From positions 131,541,547 to 131,605,546 of the forward strand of contig CM054116.1 in the NCBI GenBank assembly GCA_028673005.1: 64,000 bases of DNA, written 5' to 3'. Below are positions 1-12,817 of the stretch, piece after piece. Made by a program: the position numbers and the translations under genes. Under the pieces are notes generated by a model that had not been told where the DNA came from, made no database searches, and saw nothing but the letters and a program-made list of their open reading frames with translations. This stretch comes from Tanypteryx hageni (lineage: Eukaryota > Arthropoda > Insecta > Odonata > Petaluridae). How positions within the stretch are numbered: position 1 is the first letter of the stretch; every line of letters begins with the position of its first letter.

Positions 1-2760
1 AGGGTCGCGTTTGTGGGTACAAGGCAGGGATCCAGGGATTAGAAAAACGAAGAAAAAAATCCATTCGCTTTCGTTGAGAACGAAAACAGATTATTATGTT
101 TTCCTCTTCCCCGAATTTTCCTAAAAATTTTCTTTCCCGTTTCCTGAGGCAGAAAACGTGATTATTCTTTGATATCTTTAAAAAAAAGTCCTTATATTGA
201 TTTAAAAATGTGTTCCTTTTTGGGGAAAGGAAACAAAAAGAAGATCGAAATGAAAACTATTTGGGTGATGTTATTACTCTCGTACCTACTCAATGGTGTT
301 CAAATAATTTTTTCGTTAAATTGGAAGGAAAATACGAGATTAAAGGCTATGCTGTAAGGTGATGGGAATCGAACCACGATCTAGAGCGGATGCGACCAAA
401 CCGGAGTCGTATAATATAAGCTCTTTCAGTTTTATGCTAAAGTGGATTCAGCTATTGCTAATTTATAAAAACGCAAGTTGCTGCTTGCCATTATGAACGC
501 AAACCGTATAAAACGCTCGCAGAGCTTTTCCTCTCTCCTTGCATACAGATCTTATGCAAATACATTATTTCTTTCTTAGGCAACACTCACTTAAGTTTTT
601 TGTTATACTAGGTCTACCAATGAGGAATCTTTAAACATGCAGGTGACTGGAACATTCATTATGATACGTACCAGCTTTATTAAAACCATATACGTAACTT
701 TGGTCATGAATTATATTCGTGTTTTCTTCCTCGATGTAGCATAGCTACAAAATTTGCTTCATTTTTTTAAAGAAAGATCAATTAATTTTTCCTATAACGA
801 GTATTAATGGAATATTAGCTTTTGTTTGATATCAGCGTTGTAACGTGATGACCTTTCCTAATATTTTCCAAAGTTTGAGACGTGATATAATGGCTAATTT
901 TAAGTTGTGTTTGTTACTTTGTTGAGAGGGAAAGTTATAAGAATTATAGGATCGAAGTTATATCGTTAAGACGGAGACAAGATGCTTGCAGTTTTAGGCT
1001 ATCAAGCTGCGCGCAGACGCTTTCAGGATGGTTGATATGGCAACGGTTGCAAAGTTTTCAATGGGGTCACGACCAGAAGACCGTGGCCTAAGTAACGTTA
1101 CTATCTCCGAAAAGTTTTACAAAACTAGGCATCCTTAAAAGAGGTGCATGTCGCTTCCTAAGCAATATAGTCAGTTATTTTATAATTTTTACATACAATC
1201 ACATTGTATTATAAATTTAAGCGTATTTTCAAATGAATCAAAAGTCATTACGGCTAAACTTTTCGAATGCACAAAAACTTCACTGGACGCCATTTTATCG
1301 CAAGGCGAAATAAGGACACTTATAATAACTCCCGATGATTTCGACGGTAAATGTCCTCCGAACCGAAATCTTTACGACCAACTAAGAGCCAGTCGTTTGG
1401 GACATTTCCACAAACGAGTCCCCCGTGCCGAAGAATGTGCCATCGCCCCCACTCTACCCGGCGCGGTTGAGTGAGTGAGTGGCACTCTTCCCGACCATCG
1501 TGACTGCGGTCACTTGGCATTGAGCCGATCTATACGTAGATGGCGGCGATGATTATAAATTCACCTAATCAGTGCATCCGTTTGAAACTTACTTGGGCGA
1601 CCGTTGCAATACGTTGATACGCATTTATTAAGATCATTTAGGGGCAAACTGACTAACTTTAAAGCATAAAAACTTAAAACAACGGAAATAAAATAAGTAA
1701 GAATGCGGGAATTGTTTTCCGTATTTATAATAAAAAAACTGTGTAAATCGCTCCTATTTTGGAATGAAAAGCCTAAGAACTCGGTCAAACTTAATAAATA
1801 ATATCGCATTGAAAGCGGAGGAAAAAAATGGTTTTATTAAAACAAAAAAACTAAATTAAAACAATCAATTGCTAAAACCTGATGGAAAATGACGAACTAC
1901 AGTCACAAGATGATAAACTGTAAGGATAAGATATATCACAATGGTAGGCAAAGAGAGAGATAGAGGGAAAGATAGACCTTATAAATGATGAAAATGGTAG
2001 TTCCAAAACACTGATGAGTTTCTACGAGAGAGAAAGATTTACTACTTATAGGCTTATAATAATGTTGAATTTAATCATAAAATGTTTTATAAAACAAGAT
2101 AGATTAGATTTTCGAAGATGATTTCGCGAAGGACGCGTTTTGAGAATCTAAATTTGACCGAGATTTTTTGGTAGGAAAACTTATAAACACGACCAAATTA
2201 TTAGAGACATTAAATGAGTTTATTGCGCTCGTTATTAGGTCGATAATGATTGGGAACAAGTAACAGATTGTGGTAAGTGAACAAGTTCATGAAGCGGAGT
2301 AATTAAAGGATGGAAAAGCTGTTAATTTAACGAGCTGGAAGGATAATACCATTCACAATTCATTCGGACCATATTGCTTCGCGAGAGTAGCTTTGTGCAG
2401 TCGCTTCTCTTAATTGGCCTTTATCAATAAGGCGAAGTCGGAAAAGGACCGAAATCGCAGATCCTCAGTTACGGTGTAATTTATTGCGAGCATCATCAGG
2501 AGAATATCGTCTCTTCGCAATTAACGGGATTCTGCGAGTGCGCTGGCAGAAAATAATGACGAGTTACTGAATCCTCGTAGCACCTTAAAAATCCTTACGA
2601 AGTATTTTAAGGTATTAAATTTAATTGCCGAACCTATTAAATTTCGGAAGGGCAGAGAGAGAGAGATGGAGAGAAATTCAATTTCGTAGCCGATATGTCA
2701 TCTATTAACTTACGGTCGGGTTTTAGAATCATCCAAACATTAGACCTTAATACGAAGCAA
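1..2760. other. Intergenic DNA, no gene recognised
   Basis: AT-rich spacer. The reading frames here are short and have no recognisable domain. A slightly GC-richer patch lies around 1300-1550, but neither strand gives a recognisable protein. The only feature I can pick out is a tRNA-like B-box motif near 365 (listed separately). Confidence 0.6.
352..425 (-). repeat. tRNA-like (SINE head) relic
   Basis: On the minus strand the segment carries GGTTCGATTCC (complement of 365-375), an exact match to the RNA polymerase III B-box consensus. About 35 bases upstream of it is a degenerate A-box-like stretch. No complete cloverleaf can be drawn and no poly(A) or repeat tail is visible. It is therefore better read as a decayed tRNA-derived SINE than a working tRNA gene. 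Chance occurrence of a B-box is possible. Confidence 0.3.
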
Positions 2761-2775
2761 CCCACTTTCAGTTAC

Positions 2776-2777
<2 letters not shown>

Positions 2778-2836
<59 letters not shown>
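2778..2836. repeat. (TA)n microsatellite
   Basis: Uninterrupted alternating TA of roughly 58 bases. It produces spurious reading frames of alternating Tyr-Ile on both strands. A second tract lies about 190 bases downstream with a hammerhead-like motif between them. Confidence 0.95.
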
Positions 2837-2840
<4 letters not shown>

Positions 2841-2987
2841 TAAGGAAAAGGAAAGATAGTGATGAGGGTGGCAATAAGGTGTTGAAGGAAGCCCAGCGGA
2901 CACTTACCAAGTTGAGGACCAATTTGGCAGGCTGCTGGGGGTGTCGAAGAGGCACACAGAAAACACGCACACAAAAACACGTAACCT

Positions 2988-3011
2988 TTTCGGGCATATG
3001 CCCTTCATCAG
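2988..3011 (-). ncRNA. Hammerhead ribozyme-like core
   Basis: On the minus strand the sequence reads CTGATGA, then a perfect short helix GGGCATATGCCC (stem II), then GAAA. This is the conserved order of the hammerhead catalytic core (CUGANGA - stem II - GAAA). Such cores are known from the terminal repeats of Penelope-like elements and from other small retroelements. I could not draw convincing stems I and III around it, so catalytic activity is unproven. It may be the remnant of a retroelement end. It sits between two (TA)n tracts. Confidence 0.5.
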
Positions 3012-3025
3012 CGATGGAGAGAGAG

Positions 3026-3028
<3 letters not shown>

Positions 3029-3096
<68 letters not shown>
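3029..3096. repeat. (TA)n microsatellite
   Basis: Second pure TA tract, about 68 bases. Overlapping Tyr-Ile reading frames on both strands are artefacts of the repeat. Confidence 0.95.
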
Positions 3097-3099
<3 letters not shown>

Positions 3100-3181
3100 A
3101 CTAGGAGCTATGACCCTATACGCTACATGCTTCAACCGCGTGTGCAATCCTGAACTTCCTCTTTTCGGCATATATTTAAGG

Positions 3182-6100
3182 TAGAAAAATATATTAAGTC
3201 CTATTTTCGGGCTTCTCTCCATCCTTCCGTTCACCTCCCTCTCTACGTTCCTCTCTACTTTCCTATAGCCCTCCCTCCCACCAAACCTCCCGCTTTTCCA
3301 AACTTCCGTTTTCTTCAATCTCTTCCTTCCCATTTCCCTCTCTTTATCTTCTCTCTCCCCTACCTTCTCTCTTTCACTCTTTCTTTTCCCCATACTTCCG
3401 TCTTTCTCCGTTTTTCGAATACGGTCTAATATAATTTTATGAGGACCGCAACAATGCTGGTTGTTCTTTGAAACAAAATATTATATTCACAAAAAACAAA
3501 ATATTTTTTATTCAAAACAATGTTCTGGGTCAATTTTAATAGTATTTGGAAATCTACAGTAGGGAAATAAAATTGATTTCTTTTGCACGCACTATGGTTT
3601 AAGTTACTAATTTCTACGACATCCATAAGTATTTTTAAAAAGCATACGAAAGATGTCTTACTCTCTTTTACGTGTTAATCAAATGGAGAATGGAAACTAT
3701 CCTTACATCAAACTCCTCCCCTTATGCTAGACAAGTGCACATTTGTCACATGCAGAAACTCACGCTCACGCTTGGCAGCCATAATGCTCTAATGTTATGT
3801 GAATTTTTCGAATTTTCAAAATCTGTTTCACAAATTTTCCTTGTTTATAAGTCATGGACAATCACTTTGCGAAATTTCAGCTCTCTAGTTCATCCGGAAG
3901 TAAGAAACAATTTTGACATAATTTGCGTTAGTTAGGATAATGCAGTTATATTATACAGAGATATGCCGCGGAAGGAAGAGAATAATCTGATCGATCTAGA
4001 ACGAGAGACCGCCATCCGTGAAATGTCGAAAGTCTCGTGCGCTCTGTAGAGCTTATTCGCGCGAAAGGAGAGCGTCTCGGAGCGAATCGAGAGGACATCG
4101 AGGTCTCCATCGCGAAAAACTCGGACGACAAAAACAGAAGAGTGAAAATGGTCGAAATTTGAACAGGTCGAAGAGGCATCGCTGTGGACGTGATGCAATC
4201 GAATGCGCCAAAACGTGAGTTCGAAAACGACTGCCAGGGGGCGTCCATATCCCGCTCGCTCAAGGGCTTCGCTTGGTCCACCTATAATAAAATAAATATT
4301 TACTGCCCATCAATTTCACCAAAACGCTATTTCTCGTATAAAACTATGATTTTAACCTGAACCATAATAATCGTGTATTTTAAGGTATGATGCTTTGCTT
4401 TCTTTTATTTAACATTAGGGGCGCTGCTCCTACGCGCTACGCGCGTCAGCTTCGCCCTCCGCGAGCTCCAGGGACTTCGGCGATAAACGCCTCGATCAGC
4501 TGAAATTAATTTTTCGGGATAGCTCATATCAAGGAGCATATTTCTGCTTCATAAAGAATTTTCTCTCACGTGCCATTTCCATAATATAATTTTTTCAATA
4601 TTGGAAAATTTTAACTAAAAGAAATTATTCGCATAGAGGGTAGCATTTACCACTGAAAAGACCATATAATTACGACTTATATTTTCAGAGATTAAAATTT
4701 GAGAATATCCCAAGCATAATATCACATATTTTGTTTATATCGATCGCTACTACTTTTCTATCGGAAAACAACAATTATTAACCATAAACCATTACGTTTT
4801 TATGTTATGTAGAGAAAGGTGTGCGCCGCGTTATGCACTGTAAAAAAACATCAGGACTTTAGATCAAGATTTTCACTCCACTCGATGAGTCCGCCAACCG
4901 ACTAGTTATTTTTTTTAGCCGTTTGCGGATCTTTTATTACCATTTACTTAATTTAGACTTGATTTTTCACATTTATGATACCTCAGAATCTCTAGTTAAC
5001 ATCTGATTTATAGTCAAAACTGTCCTTTCGAAGCATTGTCAACTAACAATGCGGCCCGCTGAGGAATTCGCCGCCACCAATGCGGCCAGTCACGTAGAAA
5101 AAGTTACCCACCATTGGTTTACGGGATTTGCGTGTGAGGCAATTTTGTAAAATTCTCGAATTTTCATCTCTGAATAAATTAATTAGTTGCTGCCTCACGG
5201 ATCATACGAGACCGAAGAAGAGGAGCTTTTTTCATTACGCTCACCGAAAATATATTTGCATCCACCGATGGAGAGAAATACATATGTATGCGCCTGTTTG
5301 TCTCTTTCTTTCCATCTTCGAAACGATAAAGTGCAATTGTGTGCTGTCGCCGACCTTTTTGTGACAGATGTTGTGCTGTCTCCGAACATATTTTCTAATA
5401 GGCGCTGCGCAGATAATGTAACAGTTCGTCATACATGAAGTATATTGGTTTTACCTTGGCAGCGCAGGGTAATTCAGCTAGTGTTTTATAATAAGAACCG
5501 TTAGTAATGCAAGTAAGTCAGCCGCGATCAACCCAATCTCAATCATATTTTTGCAGCTGGAATTTGCCTGCATGAGTGAATTTCTCCCTTTGATGCAAAT
5601 GTTACTATCTGGATTTTAAGAAGTCAGACGTCAATTGACGAGGAATAAGATAATATAGATTATTAACGGATTTCTTTACTTTTCCTCATTTCTTGATATT
5701 AATATTTTTCGACCTTGTTAAATAATATGCTTTGTGATCGAAAAGGTAAAACAAGTCATATTTTAAAATCAAAGTAGATGTAAATTTAAAATAGGTAGGG
5801 AATCATTACTGTAAGTATCACGAAATATATATACTATTCTGATGATAAATCACTGACTTAGATATCGTTCATTCCTATCCGTCTCTCTAAAGTTCAATGA
5901 TTAATATTTACTTTAACTTTAAGTACATTTAATTAACATTTACTATAGGAGGTTCATTATTTTTGACAATGAGTCTTTGGGATTTTAACTTTGAGTTAAA
6001 ATTTTGAATTAACGCCTGGCTACAGTGCAAAGCTTGAACTCTTGTAATGATAATTTAATACTTCAGCCACGCCCACTCATCATATTTGACGAGAAAGGGC

Positions 6101-6390
6101 ATTCTAGTATATATGTGTATATATGTTTGTTTGTCCGCCGATCGATAAAAGCTAACCGAGGGAACTAAACACCTGAGCATCAAAGTCTAGTAAGTCCCTG
6201 CTACAAAGGATAAATCACATACCTGCAATCGTGTAACGAGTGTGTTTTTACCCAACAAGAATGACGCAAATCCGCAGGCCTCCCTCAAAATCTCCTCGTC
6301 CCTCTCCAGCGCTTCCAGGAGGACGCCAGAATTAAAGAGAGACGGAGAGAGAAAGGGGGGAGTTCGTTTTCTTCATCTCCCTCTCTCGAA
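3182..6390. other. Intergenic DNA, no gene recognised
   Basis: No domain-bearing reading frame was found. A moderately GC-rich patch at 3960-4280 holds short overlapping Arg/Ser-rich frames on both strands, and another GC-rich patch lies at 4417-4500. Neither resembles a protein family I know. The remainder is AT-rich. Confidence 0.55.
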
Positions 6391-6394
6391 ATCG

Positions 6395-7315
6395 TCCCTT
6401 TGGTGGAGCGATCTACTTTTATTTCTCTCTCTCTTTCTCACACACTACTTTTAGTTATCCCTCTTTCGCTAATTCTTTCCGCATTCCTCACCAAAAAAGA
6501 AACGAGTCGGAAGTACTTCTCTCCGTTCTTTTCTCCCTCATCCAACTCTCGCTCTCTTCTTACTCCCTTTCTCCATTTCTCCTTTCTCTTTTTCTCCCTC
6601 ATCCAACTCTCGCTCTCTTCTTACTCCCTTTCTCCATTTCTCCTTTCTCTTTTTCTCCCTGCTCCCTTTATCCCTCATCCCTCACTCCATCATGTTTCCC
6701 ATTCCTCCCCCCTCACTCCCTCTCTCCATCTCTCCCTCCTTTACTCCCTCCTCCCTTTCTCCCTCCTCCCTTTCTTCCTACTTCTCCCTTACTCCCTGCT
6801 CTGTTTCCGATTCCTCCCTCCCTCTCACGCCATCTCTCAATCCCTCGTCCTTTCTTCACTCCTATCCATCTCTCTCCTTTTTTCCTTCTCCCTCCTACCT
6901 TTCTTCCTACATCCTCCTCTCTCCCTCCTCTGTTTCCCATTCCTCCATATCTCTCACTCCATCTCTCACTCCCTCTCCACAATTTCACTCCCTCTCTCCG
7001 TCTCACTCTCCCTTTTTTCCTACTCTCTTTCACCCTCCCTTTCTTGTTCCTCCCTCTTTTACTCCATTCTCTCTCTTTCATTCTCACTCTCCATCTCTCA
7101 CTTCCTCTCGCCATTTTCAGTCCCCTTCTCCATCTCTCTTCCTCCTCTCTTTCTCAGCCTTCCCTCTCTCCATACTTCCCCTCTCTCTCTCCTTCCTCTC
7201 TTTCTCATCCCTCCCTCTCTCACTCCTTCTCCTCTCTCTCACTCCCTCTCCTTATCTCTCTCTCTCCCTCCTCCCTCTCATTCCCTGTCTCCCCTGACTC
7301 TTTTCCTCTCCCTAT
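6395..7315. repeat. CT-rich low-complexity domain
   Basis: About 900 bases of almost pure pyrimidine on the plus strand, built from irregular CTCC, CTTT and TCTC words. One 62-base stretch is nearly tandemly duplicated around 6530-6660. The long Ser/Leu/Pro-rich frame running through it is a composition artefact: it has no domain and is echoed in other frames. The opposite strand is correspondingly purine-rich. Confidence 0.9.
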
Positions 7316-7980
7316 GCAGAAGTTGTTCTCCCACGATATGAATTCCAGAGAAAAAGATATATATTTTGGCCCGCGGCACAAAAGCAAGCAAAACTTTGAA
7401 TCTCTTCGTAGTGTTCCAAAAAACAGCTCCGGCAACTTAATTTTTATCCCAAAACATTTTAGCTCCAAATAATGACGCGAACAAGCTACTGACGTAGAAT
7501 TTACAGTGTGTTTTCAAATTTTCGAGTTTTTTCTCCTTTACGCAGAACATCTCTCTAACCGAAAATAAAATCACTCTCTTTGAATTTGAGAAGAAGAGAA
7601 CGAGCGCTGACGGGATTCGAGGAATTTCGAAGGGGAGCTAAAGAATTAATAACATCAGCAAGGAGATGTTTGGTTTTTTTAAGGAAAGATTTGTGAGGCA
7701 ATCGACTTTGTGCTACAGTGCGTCGCATAAGAATCCAAATATTCAACGTAATTCATTTTAAAAGAGGGAACATGTGTAACCGAGCGTAGGATCGCTTGGA
7801 TGAGAATTCGGTGCTCAAAGTAATAATCCTAGGCGACGTTTTTTGTCACCGGGATATGAGAGCGCATCTTGCACGCCTTGCTCCCCGTCAACTCTTGCCC
7901 CACTGGAACATTTGCCCCTTGCTTCACGTGCAACTCACCACCTCTTCTCTACGCCCTACGACATCTCTCACCTCCCACCA
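7316..7980. other. Spacer between two CT-rich arrays, no gene recognised
   Basis: Mixed-composition DNA with only short frames and no recognisable domain. Confidence 0.5.
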
Positions 7981-7984
7981 TCTC

Positions 7985-8462
7985 ATGCCACCTTCCACCA
8001 CCTTCCACCACCTTGCCCCCCTCTAGCCCCTCTCTCGCCCCTCTCTCGCCCCTCTCTCGCCCCTCTCTCGCCACTCTCTCGCCCCTCTCTCGCCCCTCTC
8101 TCGCCCCTCTCTCGCCCCTCTCTCGCCCCTCTCTCGCCCCTCTCTCGCCCTCTCTCGCCCTCTCTTGCCCTCTCTCGCTCCCCTCTCGCCCTCTCTCGCC
8201 CCCCTCTCGCCCTCTCTCGCCCCCCCTCTCGCCCTCTCTCGCCCCCCTCTCGCCCTCTCTCGCCCCCCTCTCGCCCTCTCTCGCCCCCCTCTCGCCCCCT
8301 CTCGCCCTCTCTCGCCCCCCTCTCGCCCTATCTCGCCCCCCTCTCGCCCTATCTCGCCCCCCTCTCGCCCTCTCTCGCCCCCCTCTCGCCCTCTCTCGCC
8401 CCCCTCTCGTTCTCTCTCGCCCCCCTCTCGTTCTCTCTCGCCCCTCTCTCTCTCTATCTCGT
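7985..8462. repeat. Pyrimidine CpG minisatellite
   Basis: Tandem array on the plus strand. The first part uses an 11-base unit (CCCCTCTCTCG). The later part uses a compound unit of about 20 bases that alternates CCCCCCTCTCG with CCCTCTCTCG. Each unit carries a CpG. Several long overlapping frames (Pro/Leu/Ser on plus, Arg/Gly/Glu on minus) are repeat artefacts. It ends in a short CT-only run before unique sequence. Confidence 0.95.
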
Positions 8463-9183
8463 CCCCACCCCAAATTCTCCCTCTTCTTACACGAACCGCC
8501 CACCATCGCCATCTATCCGTCCAAGCAGTGTTGCTATCTGCACAGACGCTGTAGCTCATCACCGCGCAACCGTCCGCCGGGGACCGATATGCGTGCGTGT
8601 AAAGACCTTTCTTCTCTCTCTCTCTCTTTTATATTGGAGAAAGCACTGAGAACCCTCAGAATCACAGGACCGTCCCATTTGATCGCAGTGAGACCAAAAG
8701 ATTGAATGGGCTAGCAAGAGAATTAAACCGCTGCTACTCGATTTACGCGCGTCCCCGAATGCAATAATATTCGGCTCTCTCCATCGGAGAGCGTTTCAAT
8801 AGCCACTTAACCAAATAAAATCGCTCATTAGCGGATTGCATAACATTGAAATTCAGGAAAACTACGATTAAAATTATATGGTAATTGCGCACGATAAGGG
8901 AAAAAGGAGAAAATGTCCGAGTGTGCGGATCAAGATAACAAATCATGGCGAAATGGAGGAGAGCTTTTGTGGCTCCGAATGTAAGCAAAGAGATGGAAGA
9001 AAGTGCGGTAGCGGAGAGAGAATGGCGTGGAGAGAAAGGGGGAATGTAGTAAGAAGACGAGGTTGAGGAGCCAATGGGAAACGAGGATATGAAGGAGAGT
9101 TTTAGTGCCACTGTAAGGGGCGATGCAATTTGAAAAGAAGCGAGAGAATAAAAAAACTTCGGCTCGCAAGTTATCGTTATTGG

Positions 9184-9213
9184 GTGAGAGAGAGAGAGAG
9201 AGAGGGAGAGTCG
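9184..9213. repeat. (GA)n tract
   Basis: Short GA microsatellite with one GGG interruption. Confidence 0.9.
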
Positions 9214-11369
9214 ATGGGATTCACGAGGAACAACCTCCTTAAAGGGAAATGCAATTCCTATAGAGATTTACACGCAATGAACACTTTTTAATGCGTATAG
9301 TAGTAGACACCGCGGTAGGAAAAACTCGCATTCTGGAATTACTTTCGATTGCTGAAGTTGGGAAATGTAAGTTGCTCGTTAGGTTGAATAAAAACAGATT
9401 GTAGAAATTAGAATTTCATGGAGTGCCGTTAAACGAGAGGCTGGTTCATACAATTGATCCACACTTACAGAATGAAATATTTTTAATTTTGATCTCTCTT
9501 GCAACATTTGTTATTCATAGTAATTAATAAAAAGTTTCATTAACGGTTTTATAAAAATAAATTATTAGAATGTCAATAAGCAATATTAGCACGTGTTCTT
9601 AAATCTCACTGCACTACGGCATTCAATTAATTTAAAGATTGAATCTCCTCTATGTATTGATATTGTTGAAATGACATATTATTCAAAAGTTTATAATAAG
9701 AAATATTTGCTAGAGAACAAATTAATAATATCTTACACATTAGGTACGATAAAATCTCTCGTTTATCGTTTTCATTGTACGTACCAAACAACATTTTATT
9801 TGTAATATAAAATATTAAATTTCGAACTTTGAGTAGGAGACAATTCTGAGCATGACATTAAAATATTTATTTTAAATTATAATCATAAATAATATTATAA
9901 TATAACATATCTTATACATTATTCATAATGGGAACTTTTAATTTATCTCTCACAATTTCTATTTAGCTAACACTAGTACAAAAGCCCATCAATATGACGG
10001 GTATACGTGGATTATATATTAAATTTAAGGCACTTCCCATTCTTCCTCCTTTTCTCTCCTCCTCCATCTAATTTTAAGTTTATATTCGATTTTTCCGATT
10101 TTTCGACATATCATAAAGAGATTGCAATGAAACAAAATCATGAAGGACAACAACCGATTGAAAATTTATGTGAAACGTTTCATGTAAATTTAAAACAAAT
10201 AAACACGTAGCGTAAAAACTTTAAGTCAGAAACGACTCCAATGCATTGTAGTTATGGACAACTTAACATTTCAAATAGGAAGATACTTGACGCGTACATT
10301 GAAAATATCTTTTAGTTTGGAAATTTTATTTGGCAGTTTAAAGCAATTAAAGTAATTGACAATGATTATGATTAATTTCTTTCGATAATTATGCAAGATA
10401 TTTGACGCATGGCCGGTGCATTTATAGTGATTACAAGAAATGTGTGAATTAAAAAACCTACTTACTAAGTTATTTCGTCTTCAAGGTAAACAAAACAAAA
10501 AGCTAATTAAAATATTAGCGGTGCGGTCATATGTTCGTTTGCATTTCTTCCGCGCCTTAGAAATGGCACTGCAGTAAACAAACCTATCTTTCAAATTAAG
10601 CCATCATTACTTCCCTTTAAATTAAAATGCGTTTAAAATATATAAGAAGATTTCTCACAATTAATTTCAAATACAATATCAAAGTTCATGTCATTGCTTT
10701 TAGATACATATATTTTTTCTAGATCAGCGACAATGCCGTCGCCCTTGACGAAATTTTTTCGTCTAAAGTTTAGCCAAATAACGAATTTGTGGAACGATTC
10801 GACGCGTATTCGAAAATCGATGGCTGGAAAATGAATATCCGTTCTTTTAGGCGCCGTATTCATATCGCAATTCTAAGTGATTTTAAAATGCAAATGAAAA
10901 ATGTGCTGCAACTGCGCAAACGTACAAACCGTGCAAACACATAGAAATAAGGACAGAATTCTCTTAAATATACTTATGTATTAGATAGAAGCTCTCTGCT
11001 GAATTTGCAATAAAGTATACTCACGAAGAACGTGTTTTACCAGATAATATCTTCTCTTTCAGAAAGATAGAGACAAAATTTATCTTAACCGAAGATAAAC
11101 AATATTAAAACTTTCCATATTTTTGGTGTAATAGATTGAGTTTCATATATTTGCTCATATTGTAAAACTCAATAAGGCAACATGAATTTCTTATATTAGT
11201 GTCAGAATTGCTCAGTTATTACTTGTGCATTTCTGATGAAAAATCTATGATGTTTATTGACGCTCATCACAAAACATCTTGCATAATTCTCAACGATTAT
11301 TAAATCACGTTTTTTCTATTGCCACATACAAAAAAGCTCAAATAATTAGCTGATTAATCATTTATTATT
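9214..11369. other. AT-rich intergenic DNA, no gene recognised
   Basis: Strongly AT-rich, with no domain-bearing frame. The short frames present (for example around 9593-9805 and 10633-10863) have no recognisable similarity. Confidence 0.6.
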
Positions 11370-11499
11370 TTAACCCTTTCAGGTGCAAATTAAAAAATAT
11401 GAACTTTTCACTTTTTATTATCATTATATAATGTCTTACATTAGATTAACCTGAAAATATGTGAAACAAAAAAATACAAGATGCCATTAGAAAAAATAG

Positions 11500-11520
11500 G
11501 TGGTTTCACCATGAAACCAC
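11500..11520. repeat. piggyBac left subterminal hairpin
   Basis: The motif GTGGTTTC-ACCAT-GAAACCAC forms an 8-bp stem about 125 bases inside the left terminus. The same GTGGTTT...AAACCAC design recurs near the right end, so it probably belongs to the ends of this transposon family, perhaps as a transposase-binding repeat. Confidence 0.6.
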
Positions 11521-11672
11521 TGTACCGTTAAAGCATGTATGAATGTATGTAGTCTCAGGATGAAAATCAGTCTTTTGGTTACATATATTTGGTTATATAA
11601 ATGCTTCCACCTAACATTAACACCTTTTAGGTACACATAACTACTTGAAACAAGATTTTTATTTTCAGAAAC

Positions 11673-12690
11673 TTACTTGTGGAACAGTTCATAACAATTC
11701 TGGTCTCTCCACATACACAAGCCAACCTTGCATGTTACGCACATCCACTTCGTGCGTCTTGGGTTTTTCTTAGAGCCGCAATGGGCACAGCGCACAGGCA
11801 TATGTGCTGCTTTATCAGTCCTTTTCTCCTTGGATATATGGTGCTTGAACTTATTAGAGGGTCTGTTAGAAGATCTTCTCCCACGGCATGCACTAATTTG
11901 TGCTCCGATGAGCCCATTCACCACTTCACATCCAAAATATTTTAAACACAGTTTTTGTTGCTTGTTTGACAGCTTGTAAAAGACATACATAACTATTAAC
12001 AACATTGACGTCTATCACGTACCACATAATGCGGTGCCACCATTTTCCATTCGTTTGGTCAATTTCATAAGTTGCTTTTAACATATCGGCCTTGTCAACA
12101 AAACTCATGTGTTTGTTGTAATCTAAGACCGTTGATGAACATGGGATTGTTGTTACACTCCCATCTTGCTCCTTTCTGTTCACAGTTTCTATTTCAGATG
12201 GCGAGCGAATACTGGATAATAGCAAATCACGTCACTTGTCCTTCCATTTTAAGCATGACACACCTTCATCAGAAGAGAAACCTACACTCTCACCTCTCTG
12301 TAGGTTAGCATCGCCTGGCATAATAGGAAGGTTTTTGCTGTTTTCCCTTACAGTGCCACATGAGTAGATACCATCAGCTTTCAAATCCGTAACCAAGCTC
12401 ACATAAGTGAAATAATCATCGAAACATACTTTGTGGTTATTTCAACAATGACCGTATCTAATCCTCCACAACCCTTTCACCTAGATTCTTTTCAGTTTTT
12501 GTTCCAACTTTTCCAGTGTATAACTGAAATTTCGATATGTACCCACTTTCATTGGATCGCATCCAGACTTTGTACCCGCGTTTAGTATGTTTTTTTTTGC
12601 ATGAACTGTTTTATTGTCGACCAACCTTTGAATTAAACCATGCTTTCATCGACTGTCTTACATTCAGCAGGAAGAAAGTATTCTTCAAAA
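11673..12690 (-). pseudogene. piggyBac transposase, C-terminal half (broken)
   Basis: Read from 12690 down to 11673, the frames together give a recognisable piggyBac/PGBD4-like transposase. In order: a segment with FLPAECKTVDESM, a segment like KxWMRSNESGY...YTGKVGTKTEKN, the block DYNKHMSFVDKADM followed by KWWHRIMWYVIDVNVVNSY, and finally a Cys-rich zinc-binding tail. The tail runs CAHCGSKKNPRRTKWMC, then C-x2-C and CYELFH, which matches the family C-terminal zinc finger. Several frame changes and in-frame stops separate these blocks, so no functional protein can be made. The upstream half is displaced by the insertions and reappears beyond 16.7 kb. Confidence 0.85.
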
Positions 12691-12720
12691 GTTTCTACAT
12701 CTACTTAATACCCTGAAAGT

Positions 12721-12733
12721 CACCTTTTTGATG
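12721..12733 (-). repeat. CR1-like 3'-end hairpin (older lineage)
   Basis: On the minus strand this reads CATCAAAAAGGTG, a 4-bp stem with one G-U pair and an AAAAA loop. It occupies the position of the CACC/GGTG hairpin in the other CR1 copies of the window. It is followed by a short spacer and the terminal TAGATG motif. Confidence 0.6.
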
Positions 12734-12804
12734 GATGGCCGTGGGGTGCAGTGCACCAAGGGTCCATAATTTTCCTACGTTATCTTTTCCTATTATGTTC
12801 TCTT

Positions 12805-12814
12805 ATCGTCCTAT
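12805..12814. repeat. Target site duplication of RTE copy 1 (5')
   Basis: ATCGTCCTAT is repeated exactly at 16069-16078, directly after the ATG-repeat tail of the RTE. This fixes both ends of the insertion. Confidence 0.85.
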
Positions 12815-12817
12815 ACA

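Noticed and set aside
1990..2035. CTGATGAGTTTCTACGAGAGAGAAAG, hammerhead-like on plus
   Set aside because: Stem II has an unpaired base at its foot, stems I and III cannot be drawn, and no retroelement context is present. Probably chance.
2740..3393. 217-codon minus-strand frame with long Tyr-Ile runs
   Set aside because: Created by two (TA)n tracts. The same runs occur in several frames and strands, and no domain is present.
6400..7341. 313-codon Ser/Leu/Pro-rich frame
   Set aside because: Follows directly from the pure CT composition. Parallel long frames exist in the other phases and on the opposite strand.
7843..8705. Proline/leucine-rich proteins of 268-278 residues
   Set aside because: All are shadows of the CCCCTCTCTCG minisatellite.
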